Position numbers and translations under genes: made by a program. 64,000 nt of DNA, taken from the NCBI GenBank assembly GCA_937960895.1, contig CALCJD010000017.1:1-64000 (forward strand). The letters run 5' to 3'. This stretch comes from an uncultured Spartobacteria bacterium. GTDB taxonomy: Bacteria > Verrucomicrobiota > Verrucomicrobiia > Chthoniobacterales > Terrimicrobiaceae. Positions 26,031 through 35,393 of this stretch are shown in pieces (positions within the stretch are counted from its first letter, which is position 1; every line of letters begins with the position of its first letter). A model generated the notes under the pieces. The model did not search any database. It was not told the origin of the DNA and was given only the letters and a program-made list of their open reading frames with translations.

Positions 26031-28293
26031 GTTTCCCATGCTCTTCACCCCGCCCTCGGACAAACGCCTCCTCAAAACAGTCCAACTTCATGCCGACCTC
26101 GCGGTGATTGGCGGGGGGATCGCCGGCACCTGCTGCGCCCTCACGGCCGCCCGCGCCGGACTCCGCGTGGTTCTGGTGCAGGACCGTCCCGTGCTGGGAG
26201 GGAACGCCTCCAGCGAAGTCCGTCTCTGGCTCCTCGGCGCCACCGTCCACATGGGCTCAAACAACCGCTGGGCCCGCGAAGGCGGGGTGGTCAACGAGAT
26301 CATGATGGAAAACCTCTGGCGCAATCCGGAAGGCAATCCGCTGATCTTCGACACCGTGCTTTTGGAGAAGGTGACGGAGGAGAAAAATCTCACCCTCCTC
26401 CTCAACACCGCCTGCTTTGATCTGGAAAAGGACGGCCCGGACCGGATTGCCTCGGTGTCCGCCTACTGCAGCCAGAACGAAACCCGCTACGACATCCGCG
26501 CCCCGCTTTTTTGCGACGCCTCGGGCGACGGCGTGGTGGGATTCCTCGCCGGGGCGGCCTTCCGCATGGGGGCGGAAAGCCGGGAGGAATTCGGCGAGCT
26601 TTTTGCGCCCTCCGGGGAGTTCGGCCACCTGCTCGGCCACTCGATCTATTTTTATTCCAAGGACGTCGGGCGTCCGGTGAAGTTCGTTCCGCCATCATTC
26701 GCCCTCACGGATGTGGAGGGTTCCATTCCGAGGTTCCGGAGTTTCAATGCGAAGGAGGACGGATGCAAATTGTGGTGGCTGGAATGGGGCGGCCGCCTCG
26801 ACACCATCCACGACACCGAGACCATCAAGTGGGAGCTCTGGAAGGTGGTTTACGGGGTGTGGAACTACATCAAGAACTCCGGCAAATTTCCCGAGGCCGA
26901 AACGCTCACGCTGGAATGGGTCGGACACATTCCCGGCAAGCGGGAGAGCCGGCGTTTCGAAGGCGATTACATTCTGTGTCAGCAGGACATCGTGGAACGC
27001 CGGGTCCACGACGATGCCGTGGCCTACGGCGGATGGTCCATCGACCTGCATCCCGCGGACGGCGTCTTTGCGGAGATTGCCGGCTCCCACCACCTCCACT
27101 CCAAGGGCGTCTATCAGATTCCCTACCGCTGTTATTACAGCCGCAACATTGAGAATCTCTTCCTGGCGGGGCGCATCATGAGCTGCAGTCATGTCGCCTT
27201 CGGTTCGACCCGCGTGATGGCCACGCTGGCCCTCGGCGGACAGGCGGTCGCGCAGGCCGCCGCCCTCTGCATCAAACATGGCGGAAAACCGCGCGACATT
27301 CTCAAGCCCGAACGCATGGCGGAGTTGCAACGGCGTTTGATCCGCGACGGTCACCACATTCCCGCCGTTGACGCCCCCGATCCGGACGACATCGCCCGTC
27401 GGGCCGAAATCACCGTCTCAAGCACGTTCCTCCTGACCGAACTGCCCCCGGGCGGACCGCCCTGCCCGCTCAACCGCCGCACGGCCCAGATGATTCCGCT
27501 GCGGGCCGGAGCGTTTCCGGAAATCACCCTGCGGGCCGACGTGGACGCGCCGGTCACCCTCGACGTCGAACTCCGCGGCACCAGCGATCCATGGCACCAC
27601 ACGCCGGATGTTTCGCTTTCCCGCGTGTCCGTCCGCCTGGATCCCGGAAAAAACCAATCCGTCCCCCTCGCCTTCCCCGGCGGGATGCCGCGCGACGGAT
27701 ACTCCTTCCTCATCCTGCCGGAAATACCGGGCGTCACCCTGCACACCTCGCCGCTGCGGGTCACCGGCCTTCTGAGACTGGTCTTTCGCAACGAGGAACG
27801 CACCGAACACGTCGGTGGCGGGCGCTACGAGGTGTTCGTGCCGCCGCGGCGTCCGGACGGTCACAACCTCGCCCTGCGCCTTGATCCCGGCCTGCCGGTC
27901 TTTGCCCCGGAGAATCTGCAAAACGGCTGGCAGCGCCCCACCTGCCGCCCCAATGCCTGGGTGGCGGCTCCGTCCGATCCCGCGCCGGAGGTCACCCTCA
28001 CCTGGAAAACGCCGGTGACCTTTTCGGAGATCGCCCTGGCCTTTGACGGCGACTTCGACCACGCCATGGAAACCGTCCACTGGGGCCACCCGGAGCGCGC
28101 CGTCGTCTTTTGTGTAAAACGCTACGAGATCCTGGACGGAGACGGGCGCGTTCTGGTGGCGGTCGACGACCAGCATCACAGCCTGGCGCGCCACCGTCTG
28201 CCGGAGTCCGTCACCACCAACCGGCTGAAAATACGCCTGCTCGAAACCTGGGGCGCCCCCGCCGCGCTCTTTGAAGTGCGTTGTTACGCGTGA
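26029..28293 (+). CDS. FAD-dependent oxidoreductase with C-terminal beta-rich region
   Basis: A 754-residue protein of the FAD_oxidored type. LAVIGGGIAGTCCALTAARAG (GGGIAG at 28-33) binds the FAD adenosine; VLGGNASSEVRLW and APLFCDASGDGVVGFLAGA are typical of this group, and the flavin domain closes with NIENLFLAGRIMSCSHVAFGSTRVMATLALGGQAV. Residues about 480-754 are beta-rich (two sandwich-like parts) and may bind carbohydrate. Homologues are numerous in Verrucomicrobia and Planctomycetes, usually within polysaccharide-use regions, but the reaction is undefined. No signal peptide is seen. The start could be ATG 26029 or 26038. It is divergent from an AraC regulator and convergent with the PA14-like gene. 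Confidence 0.88.
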   Translation: MFPMLFTPPSDKRLLKTVQLHADLAVIGGGIAGTCCALTAARAGLRVVLVQDRPVLGGNASSEVRLWLLGATVHMGSNNRWAREGGVVNEIMMENLWRNPEGNPLIFDTVLLEKVTEEKNLTLLLNTACFDLEKDGPDRIASVSAYCSQNETRYDIRAPLFCDASGDGVVGFLAGAAFRMGAESREEFGELFAPSGEFGHLLGHSIYFYSKDVGRPVKFVPPSFALTDVEGSIPRFRSFNAKEDGCKLWWLEWGGRLDTIHDTETIKWELWKVVYGVWNYIKNSGKFPEAETLTLEWVGHIPGKRESRRFEGDYILCQQDIVERRVHDDAVAYGGWSIDLHPADGVFAEIAGSHHLHSKGVYQIPYRCYYSRNIENLFLAGRIMSCSHVAFGSTRVMATLALGGQAVAQAAALCIKHGGKPRDILKPERMAELQRRLIRDGHHIPAVDAPDPDDIARRAEITVSSTFLLTELPPGGPPCPLNRRTAQMIPLRAGAFPEITLRADVDAPVTLDVELRGTSDPWHHTPDVSLSRVSVRLDPGKNQSVPLAFPGGMPRDGYSFLILPEIPGVTLHTSPLRVTGLLRLVFRNEERTEHVGGGRYEVFVPPRRPDGHNLALRLDPGLPVFAPENLQNGWQRPTCRPNAWVAAPSDPAPEVTLTWKTPVTFSEIALAFDGDFDHAMETVHWGHPERAVVFCVKRYEILDGDGRVLVAVDDQHHSLARHRLPESVTTNRLKIRLLETWGAPAALFEVRCYA

Positions 28294-28310
28294 TCCGCCG
28301 TCCGCGGATC
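28292..28310. terminator. hairpin between convergent genes
   Basis: A perfect 7-bp stem (GATCCGC/GCGGATC) with 5-base loop overlaps the oxidoreductase stop codon in the 46-base gap to the convergent PA14-like gene. It has no T-tract on either strand. Confidence 0.3.
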
Positions 28311-28339
28311 CCCGGCCGTGCGCCGCCGTCGCCCGACCG

Positions 28340-29143
28340 CTACTGATAGCCCTTCCAATATCCGTAACCGAGGGAAAATGGCGGCGCCTGCTTGGAAGGC
28401 TGGGACGGTGTTTCCAGGGGCGCCAGCTGAAACAGGGGGTATTTCGGCTCGCCCTTAGCGGTCTTCGGATAGTCCACCCCCTGTTTTTCGTAAAGCAGGA
28501 AGGCACAAAACAACCCGCCGGGCCGCTCCCCGACCAGAATGTCGATATCGATGGGTTCATCCTTTTTCAGGGTCAGCCACTCCCCGTAACGCAGAAAACC
28601 GTTGGCGGCCTCCACGCGCGGCCCCTGCTCCGGCGGCGTCCAGATCTTGATGCGGTCCAAGGCGTCGGGGCGTCCGCCCACCAACACCGTGCGGCCATTC
28701 ACCGCGACGACGATGACATCATCCGAATAACCGACAAACCGGTAGACACCGTCCTCCGGCGGGGACACCTGTCCCTTGTAGACCACCACCCAGGCGGAGG
28801 GTTTGATGACCTTTTCCATGTCGAACGCCTTGGGGGCCCGGCCGGCGTCCATGAGCGGAATGAAAATCTGCGTGGCGTAAAGCGGACGGGTCGCGCGGAA
28901 ATAGCGGTTGAGAACCGACTCGCTCCAATCCTTGGAAAGGAATTCGTTGAGAATGCCGCTGTAGTCCGAGGCTTTGACGCCGGACGCCTGGCGCTTCTGG
29001 GTTTGCTTGAGGTCGTACAGGATGCCGATCAGTCCGGCCTCCCTGTTGTCCTGCCGGCCAAACACACTTTCCTCATCGGCGCGCAAAAGGCCTGCCGCCC
29101 CGAGGGTGACGAAAAAGACTGCCAGGCGCAAGCGGCGGGGCAC
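28340..29143 (-). CDS. secreted PA14-like domain protein, last gene of the MoxR operon
   Basis: A 267-residue protein with a signal peptide (about 1-22). A helical N-terminal part (about 30-90) precedes a beta-rich domain: VVYKGQVSPPEDGVYRFVGY, DDVIVVAVNGRTVLVGG, then GEWLTLKKDEPIDIDILVGE. This order (product of bounded motion, then a buoyant Asp-Asp-loop and a hydrophobic strand) resembles PA14 domains, which often bind glycans. It starts with GTG overlapping the TAG of the coiled-coil protein by one base and ends the operon begun by moxR. It may act at the envelope with the VWA proteins; this is inference from position. Confidence 0.65.
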   Translation of the reverse strand: MPRRLRLAVFFVTLGAAGLLRADEESVFGRQDNREAGLIGILYDLKQTQKRQASGVKASDYSGILNEFLSKDWSESVLNRYFRATRPLYATQIFIPLMDAGRAPKAFDMEKVIKPSAWVVVYKGQVSPPEDGVYRFVGYSDDVIVVAVNGRTVLVGGRPDALDRIKIWTPPEQGPRVEAANGFLRYGEWLTLKKDEPIDIDILVGERPGGLFCAFLLYEKQGVDYPKTAKGEPKYPLFQLAPLETPSQPSKQAPPFSLGYGYWKGYQ

Positions 29144-31236
29144 TAGGGCAAGGGGTTGGCGGGGTATTCGCCGGCGGCGAGGTTTTTCAGATATTGGCTG
29201 GCCATGCCCTGATACTCCGTCGGGGCCTTTTCCTTTTGCAGGGCGGCTATGGCCTCCCGGTCGCGGGGCCGGAGCGCCCCCGCCACCTGGGCCACAGTGC
29301 CCTGCGGTCCGGCGGCGCCGGGGAACCGGTTGGCGTCATCCCCCTTGCGGCCGTCCATCCCGGATCCGGCCTGACCATCGATCGTCGGGCCGTTTTTTCC
29401 CGCCTGCTGCGCCATGTTTTGCCGCGGCCTCGCCGACGGTATGGCGGCGGCCAGGGCGGCGGCGGACGCCTGCTGCGCGGACTGCACGGCGGCCTGCAGG
29501 TTTTTCTGCGCCTCGGCATTGGCCGCCAGGGCGGCGTCCCGTTTCATTTGCGCGGCGTCGAGTTTGGACCTCCCGAGTTCCTGCCGGGCCTGCTGCAGGG
29601 CCTGTCGGACATCGGCGGGCGCTCCCGCGGCCAGGGCGGCCCGCTCGGCGGCCTGCAGGTATTTCTGCGCCTCCTCCGTCTTCCGAATGGCGGCCATGTG
29701 GTCCTGTCCGGGCCGGGTGTTTTGCAATTCCCTGCGGGCCTCCTCGGCGGTGGCGCGGGCTTGGGCGATCTCCCGGGAAACGGCCTGCATCTGCTGGTCC
29801 CGGGCGGCCGCCTGCGCGACGGCCTGCATCTGGGCCTGGACGGCCGCGTTGGCCTCCGCGAGCGCCTGCGCGGCCTCCTGGGGATTGTTTTGCCGCATCC
29901 GGCCGGCGGCCTCGCCGAGGTTTTGTGCCGCTTCGGCATTGAGCGGCAGCGCCTGCCGCTGCAGATCGGCGACCTTTTTGGCAAGATTCTTCGCCTGCTC
30001 GCGGTTCGGCTGACCGGCCAGGGCGTTCTGCCGGGCCTGGGCCTCGGCGATCTGTTGGGAAAGACGGGTCAGTTCCGCCATGGCCGGGCCGGCATGCTGC
30101 GGCACCTTCGCATCCGCAAGTTGCTCCGCGGTTTTGGCCAGTTCCTCGCCGGCCTTCCCGAGTTGCTCCGCCGCCCGGTTTTGGGCGTCCGCCACGGCGT
30201 TTTTCTCCGCCTTTTTCTCCGAGGCAAGCTGCCCGGCGGCTTTTTTCATGGCCTCCTCGGCCTGGGCGGTCCTGTCGGCGGCATCGGCATTGAGATCCCG
30301 CACCTCCTTCTGCAGGGTGGCCATCCGGTCGGCCAACTGGCGCTGCGCCTCGCGCATTTCACGCGCCGCGGACGAGGGCGCCTTTCTGGTGGCCTCGGCC
30401 AGGGCGGCCTGCTGGGCGGCCAGTTCCTTCATCCGGGCGGCCAAGGCCTCCGCGCGTTCCCGGGGTGACAAATCCTCCTTCACCTTCAGGAGCACAAACT
30501 GCAGGGCGTCGCGCAGCCGGATCTGCACCGGAAGGGCGGCCGCGAATTTTCCCGCGGTGGTCTCCTCCGCGGCGGAGGACGCCAGCGCCGGCACCTCGCG
30601 GGCTTTCATTTCGGCAAGGGCCGTCGCGAATTTGCTATTTTCCGCGGCGGGCAGACCATCCACCACCCGCTGGAGGGTTCCCATCAACAGATCCACTTCC
30701 TGGCGGAGGGCGACCTGTTCGGACTGGCACAGACTGGCGATCTCCGCCGGTTTGCCGGAGGGGGCGACGTCCCGGGTCTGACGGAGGTTGGTCGTCTGCC
30801 GCAGAACAAGCTGTTCCAGACGCTGTGGGATCGTGGCCTGATCCCTGTGCAGGGACAGGTTGTCCGCCATGGATTTGAGCAGCACCAGAATGTCCTTCTG
30901 CTCCCTGCTGGCCTCGGCCAGCCGGTGCAGCAGTCCGGTGGAATCATCCAGCGCGCCCGCCTCCCTCAGTTTCCGTACGAGCGGAAGAATCTGTTCATCA
31001 CCGAGGCTCCGGAGTTTGGCGGCGGCCTGCAGGGCCAGCGCCGCCTCGGGGGCGTCGAGTTGATTCTGCCGGATGTCCTCCAGCAAAAGCGCCAACTGAC
31101 GGCCCACCTCCTCCGCCTGACGGCGCACTTCGTCCTGGGCGATGCTGTTTCGGTAGGCGGAGGTTTGCAGGTCGGTTTCGGCCCGGAGCACGGCGGCCAC
31201 GGGCAGGCCGCAGAGGAGGATGGTCAGAAGTTTCAT
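29143..31236 (-). CDS. periplasmic Ala/Gln-rich coiled-coil protein (697 aa)
   Basis: A signal peptide (MKLLTILLCGLPVAAVLRA) leads a chain that is almost wholly predicted helix, very rich in Ala, Gln, Glu, Lys and Arg, with repeated AEAQKNLQAA-like and QQARQEL-like heptad stretches. Positions about 270-580 show the most regular coiled coil; the last 90 residues are Gly/Pro-rich and end in a short conserved-looking tail (YQGMASQYLKNLA). No enzyme motif is visible. It is tightly packed in the MoxR operon: nine bases after the DUF4175-like gene and one-base overlap with the PA14-like gene. A structural or scaffold role at the envelope is inferred. Confidence 0.65.
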   Translation of the reverse strand: MKLLTILLCGLPVAAVLRAETDLQTSAYRNSIAQDEVRRQAEEVGRQLALLLEDIRQNQLDAPEAALALQAAAKLRSLGDEQILPLVRKLREAGALDDSTGLLHRLAEASREQKDILVLLKSMADNLSLHRDQATIPQRLEQLVLRQTTNLRQTRDVAPSGKPAEIASLCQSEQVALRQEVDLLMGTLQRVVDGLPAAENSKFATALAEMKAREVPALASSAAEETTAGKFAAALPVQIRLRDALQFVLLKVKEDLSPRERAEALAARMKELAAQQAALAEATRKAPSSAAREMREAQRQLADRMATLQKEVRDLNADAADRTAQAEEAMKKAAGQLASEKKAEKNAVADAQNRAAEQLGKAGEELAKTAEQLADAKVPQHAGPAMAELTRLSQQIAEAQARQNALAGQPNREQAKNLAKKVADLQRQALPLNAEAAQNLGEAAGRMRQNNPQEAAQALAEANAAVQAQMQAVAQAAARDQQMQAVSREIAQARATAEEARRELQNTRPGQDHMAAIRKTEEAQKYLQAAERAALAAGAPADVRQALQQARQELGRSKLDAAQMKRDAALAANAEAQKNLQAAVQSAQQASAAALAAAIPSARPRQNMAQQAGKNGPTIDGQAGSGMDGRKGDDANRFPGAAGPQGTVAQVAGALRPRDREAIAALQKEKAPTEYQGMASQYLKNLAAGEYPANPLP

Positions 31237-31245
31237 CGTCGGGGA

Positions 31246-32994
31246 TCAGGGTTGATTTTTGCGAAGGGAACTTTCGAGGTCTTCGTTGACCTTTCTCTGC
31301 GTTTCGGAAATTTCTTCGATTTCGGCGGCACTTGCACCCAAAATCTCCAGCTGCTCGGCCCGCTTTTCGGCCAGGGAAACCACGGCGAGCGTCTTCTTGG
31401 CGGTTTCCCCGATGCCCGGACCCGTGGCGTCGTTGTTGTCCACGGCCTCGATCCAATACCGGAGGGTGCATCCTTCGGTTAAGGCCGGTTTCATGCCGGA
31501 GAGATCCCAGACAAACGTCTGGGGCGTCCCGTCCTTCGGCACGGGCAGGACCAGCCGGCCGGTTTGAACTTCGGGCTCGGTCCCCGGGAGGGCCGGGCGC
31601 GTCAGTTCGTATTTCAGGGCGAGGGATTTGACGGCAAAGTCGTCCTTCACGCTGTAAACCAGCCGCGGTTTGGAGGTCAGCAACACGCTCAGCCGCTCCC
31701 CGACGGGGGTCGCCAGTTCCACCACCGGCGGGAGATCGTTGATCAGCTCCACGCGATAGACGGTGTTTTCCTGCGAGGTCACGCCCTCCGGATTGGTCAG
31801 GACGACCGACAGGCCGGTGAGTCCCTCCTTCGGCACGACAAACTCGCCGCGGAAGGACCGGGCGTCGGGTTTTCCGGTCTCCAGTTTCACCCGTTCGTGG
31901 ACCCCTTCCAGTTGGAGGAAGGCTTCCCGCAGCGGCTGCGTGGCGCGTCCCTCGAAGCGGATCCGGCTGCCGGCGAGCAGGGCGAGATTTCCCACGGGCA
32001 TTTCGGCCTCCGGCAGGCCGGTGTAGCCGGGGTATTTCTGGGTCACCCGGAGCGTTTCCAGCATCGGTGCGGTGCGCGCGGTCACGGCAAATTCGGCGCC
32101 GACCCCGTCGTTCAGCGCAAACCGGTAGGTGAAGGATTGCTGGACATTCTGGAGAGTGACGGCAAACACCGCGGGGTCGTCCGCGGTGGGACTCACGGGA
32201 ATTTCCTGCCGGTCGCCGTTGGCATAGACCACACGGAGCAGCCCATTGCGGGGCACGACCCCTTCGGCGCGCGCGGACAGGCGAAGATCGGTTCCGACCA
32301 CGACCGTTTCATTGCCGCTGATCGCCGCCACGATGGTCCGTGTGGGCAGGGGTGCGGTGCTCAGGAAAATCCGTTGGGCGAGCGTCAGCGACTTCGGCCA
32401 AAAGAGCCCTCCGACTCCGACGGCGACAACCACGGACACCGCCGCCCACCTGCTCCAGCGGCGCAGGTTGGTGGTTTTGACGACGCTCGCGGCCAGGGAG
32501 AAATTCCTCACCCGGGCGGCCACCTGGTTCAGCAGCGCCTGCACCAGGACGGGAGAGCCCTGCATGGAACCCGGACGTCCCCCGGCCAGCTCCACGGCGG
32601 AAATCAGGGAGCTGCGAAACTCGGGAATTTCCCTCTCCACGTGAAGCGCGGCGGTTTTCAGCGTGTGCGGACGGATCAGGGGAACCAGGGCAAAGCGATA
32701 CAGCACGTAACCCGCCACCCCCAGGTCGGCGAGGAGAAGGATGAGCCGCACGGCCCACGGAAGATCAAACCACCAGTCCGCCACCGCCTGCGCGACCCAC
32801 AGGGCGGGCAGCAGCGCGAGAACCAGGGCCAGGCATTCGCCCAGGCTCACCGCCCGCTCCCGCCGTATGACCTGACGGAGGCTTCGGATGATGACCGGCG
32901 GCAGGGACAGCGGGGTGCCGGCGGGATGGGGCGCCGCGGGATGCACCGCGAAGCGGCGGTCCGAAGGACGCAATCTGTCGGGGTCCTTCTTCAT
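31246..32994 (-). CDS. DUF4175-like membrane protein of the MoxR operon (582 aa)
   Basis: Two membrane helices near the N-terminus (about 55-75 and 85-105; LGECLALVLALLPALWVAQ and LILLLADLGVAGYVLYRFAL), a cytosolic-looking stretch with LKTAALHVEREIPEFRSSLISAVELA, a third helix (about 155-180), then a long extracytoplasmic beta-rich region containing PGYTGLPEA and LKYELTRPALPG. A coiled-coil tail (about 545-582) closes it. The pattern resembles DUF4175 proteins associated with MoxR/VWA operons. The ATG at 32994 overlaps the TGA of the preceding VWA gene (ATGA). An in-frame start 66 bases upstream exists but falls inside that gene. Confidence 0.65.
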   Translation of the reverse strand: MKKDPDRLRPSDRRFAVHPAAPHPAGTPLSLPPVIIRSLRQVIRRERAVSLGECLALVLALLPALWVAQAVADWWFDLPWAVRLILLLADLGVAGYVLYRFALVPLIRPHTLKTAALHVEREIPEFRSSLISAVELAGGRPGSMQGSPVLVQALLNQVAARVRNFSLAASVVKTTNLRRWSRWAAVSVVVAVGVGGLFWPKSLTLAQRIFLSTAPLPTRTIVAAISGNETVVVGTDLRLSARAEGVVPRNGLLRVVYANGDRQEIPVSPTADDPAVFAVTLQNVQQSFTYRFALNDGVGAEFAVTARTAPMLETLRVTQKYPGYTGLPEAEMPVGNLALLAGSRIRFEGRATQPLREAFLQLEGVHERVKLETGKPDARSFRGEFVVPKEGLTGLSVVLTNPEGVTSQENTVYRVELINDLPPVVELATPVGERLSVLLTSKPRLVYSVKDDFAVKSLALKYELTRPALPGTEPEVQTGRLVLPVPKDGTPQTFVWDLSGMKPALTEGCTLRYWIEAVDNNDATGPGIGETAKKTLAVVSLAEKRAEQLEILGASAAEIEEISETQRKVNEDLESSLRKNQP

Positions 32995-35390
32995 TTCAGT
33001 TGCATCAACCTCCGCAGCAGCCATTCGAGGAACAGGACCGGCAGCAGGAGCGCCAGCCACCAGGGCGAGTGGAAAAGGTCGATCTTCCGGAAGGTGGCCA
33101 CGGTCGCGCTTTGCGCCGACACCAGTTCCGGCAGCCTGTCCAGATCCTCCTCGCGCAAAAACCGGCCCCGGGCCACGTCGGCCATGCCGCGCAGGGTGCG
33201 TTCGTTGAGGGCGGTTTCCATTTGTTCGATCCTGGGTTCAATGACCTCAAACTTCACGACCGCGTCCGGATCATCGAGGGTCGAATAACTGTAAATGCCC
33301 GGAGTGTCCGCCGTGAACTGTCCGCAATATTCCCCGGGTTGGTCCTCCACCGCCACGACGTCCAGCGTCCGGGTTTTCTCCACGGGAGCCTGTCGGGCAT
33401 CGAGGCCGGTGATTTTCAGGCGGCCCTGCAGGGTGCCCACCGTGAGGGGTTCGTAGCCGTCCTTGTAGATTTTTCCGGCGATGGTCACCCTGTCGCCCAC
33501 GAAGTAACGCTCCCGATCGGCCTTGAGCTGCGTCCGGGACGACGCGCCTTCGAGCCGTTTGAGCGAGAGCGACTGCATGATCGCGCCCCAGACCTGCGAA
33601 TAATATTTTTCCCCGGTCCGGCTGCGCCAGCGGTAGGTTTCGTCGGTTCCGATGTACACGCTCTGACCGCCGCCGAATCCCTGCACCGCAATGACCGGCG
33701 TGCCGCCCGCGGACCCCGCGCGCTCCGGCGAGGGATCCACCAGCAGGACCTCCGCGCCCGGCTTGGCCTTGATCACCGGAGCCACCCAGCGCACGCCGGG
33801 AAAACCGTTCCAGATTCGCAGGTTTTCCGCGGGATTTTCCGCAAGCCGCAGGTAGGGCGACGTTTCGCCCAGAGGGGTCAGTTTCAACGGCACGGGTTCC
33901 TTGAAACGCTCGGCACGCTGCGGCGCGGACGCGGATGGGTCCGGCACGACCGGCAGGAGGGCCTCGAGGGGGGTTCCGCCATACGCCGAGGGATCAAACT
34001 TGGGACCGGCCAGGAAAATGATGCCGCCGTTCGACTGCTCGACCCATTCGCTGATGAGTTTCATCCGGGTCTCGCCGAGGTCGGCGGGATCCACGTCGCC
34101 CAGGATGAGGATTTCGTAGCGGAAGATGCCCTCCCGGTCCTCCGGCAGCCCCGGCAGGAACGGCGAGTCGGGAAGTTTGTCCAGGTCCGGTTCGCCGTCG
34201 ATGAGGACGCATTTGGTCTCGAGGCGCCGGTCACGTTCCAGGTAGGCCAGCAGATAGCGGAAATCCCAGCGCGGCTCCTGGTCGATGAAAAGCACCCGGA
34301 TCTTGTTGTCGACGACGCGCAGCTTTCCCTCGGCGCTGTTGTTGTCCTTCCCCATTTCCCCGGGCAGCACCGGAATGGAGGCGGTCAGCACAAGATCGCC
34401 GACGGCCTCGGGGATGAAGTGAAAATTCACCTCGTAATCGCCGTCCTCCGCGAGTTCGACCTTTTGTTCATCGACCGGACGACCGTTGGCGGACAGCACG
34501 GCGGTGACGGTCTGGCGTCCCACTCCCTGCACGGAGAGCCGGGCCTTCACGTCGACGCGTTCCCGCACGAAGGCCAGGCGCGGGGCGTTGATTTCCTTCA
34601 TCACCAGGTCCACCGGCGAGGACACACCGACGCCGTAGACAAAGAGCGGAACATTCGCCTCGAGCGCCAACCGCGCCGCCTCGACCGGCGGAAGGCCGCT
34701 GTTGCTTGCGCCGTCGGTCACGACGAGCAGGCCGCTGACCGCCTGTCCGCGGTTCTGGTCGAGGACCTGGCGGAGCGCCTCGCCCAGCCCGGTGGCGGGT
34801 TCGTCGGGCGTGAGCGAATCGAACACCCTCCGCGCATCGTCGACGGTGGCCTCGGTCCGGGTCGTGAGCGGACCGATCGGCGCGGCATCCCGGCCGAAGC
34901 GGTAAAACACCACGTCGGATTTTTCCTGCAGGCGCGGCCAGAGGTTCAGGCGGGCGTTGCCGGCGAGTTTTTTCAGAAGTTCCCACCGGGTGATGGTCAG
35001 TTCGCCGACGGGTTTTTCCCCGGTGGCAATCTCCGCGCGCCGGAGATCCTCGGGGGTCGCGCGCTGATCGGAGAGCAGCATGCTCTGGGAGGCATCGAGG
35101 AGAACGAGCAGCGTCTGGCGCACCGGTTCGTTGACCGTGAGATGGAGCACCGGTTTGACGAGCAGGAACAGAAACAGCGCGATGGCAACGAGGCGCAGTC
35201 CGACCATCACCCGGCGCCAGACCGGTTTCACGCCGGGGGCGCATTTTTGGTAGGCCCAAAGGCAGGCCGCCGCGAGGATCAGGAAAATCAGGAACGCCCA
35301 GCCCATGGGCAGCCCCTCGGCGCCCACGGCCCATTCGCGACTGCCCTCCGGAATCCCCGGCGCCAGAAATTTGACCACACGATCCATCAT
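32991..35390 (-). CDS. large VWA-domain membrane protein (799 aa)
   Basis: Two membrane helices (about 28-46 MGWAFLIFLILAAACLWAY and 65-83 LVAIALFLFLLVKPVL) precede a von Willebrand A domain with the MIDAS start DASQS (D-x-S-x-S) in LLVLLDASQSMLLSDQ and VTDGASNSG further on. The middle region is beta-rich with CARDB-like strands, followed by a segment like the glutamine-amidotransferase-fold domain found in these proteins (FLAGPKFDPSAYGGTPLEALLP, VAVQGFGGGQSVYIGTDETYRW). A C-terminal membrane helix (LLLPVLFLEWLL) ends it. VWA proteins of MoxR operons are thought to be assembly or signalling partners of the ATPase. It starts three bases after the preceding stop. Confidence 0.8.
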   Translation of the reverse strand: MMDRVVKFLAPGIPEGSREWAVGAEGLPMGWAFLIFLILAAACLWAYQKCAPGVKPVWRRVMVGLRLVAIALFLFLLVKPVLHLTVNEPVRQTLLVLLDASQSMLLSDQRATPEDLRRAEIATGEKPVGELTITRWELLKKLAGNARLNLWPRLQEKSDVVFYRFGRDAAPIGPLTTRTEATVDDARRVFDSLTPDEPATGLGEALRQVLDQNRGQAVSGLLVVTDGASNSGLPPVEAARLALEANVPLFVYGVGVSSPVDLVMKEINAPRLAFVRERVDVKARLSVQGVGRQTVTAVLSANGRPVDEQKVELAEDGDYEVNFHFIPEAVGDLVLTASIPVLPGEMGKDNNSAEGKLRVVDNKIRVLFIDQEPRWDFRYLLAYLERDRRLETKCVLIDGEPDLDKLPDSPFLPGLPEDREGIFRYEILILGDVDPADLGETRMKLISEWVEQSNGGIIFLAGPKFDPSAYGGTPLEALLPVVPDPSASAPQRAERFKEPVPLKLTPLGETSPYLRLAENPAENLRIWNGFPGVRWVAPVIKAKPGAEVLLVDPSPERAGSAGGTPVIAVQGFGGGQSVYIGTDETYRWRSRTGEKYYSQVWGAIMQSLSLKRLEGASSRTQLKADRERYFVGDRVTIAGKIYKDGYEPLTVGTLQGRLKITGLDARQAPVEKTRTLDVVAVEDQPGEYCGQFTADTPGIYSYSTLDDPDAVVKFEVIEPRIEQMETALNERTLRGMADVARGRFLREEDLDRLPELVSAQSATVATFRKIDLFHSPWWLALLLPVLFLEWLLRRLMQLK

Positions 35391-35393
35391 GGA

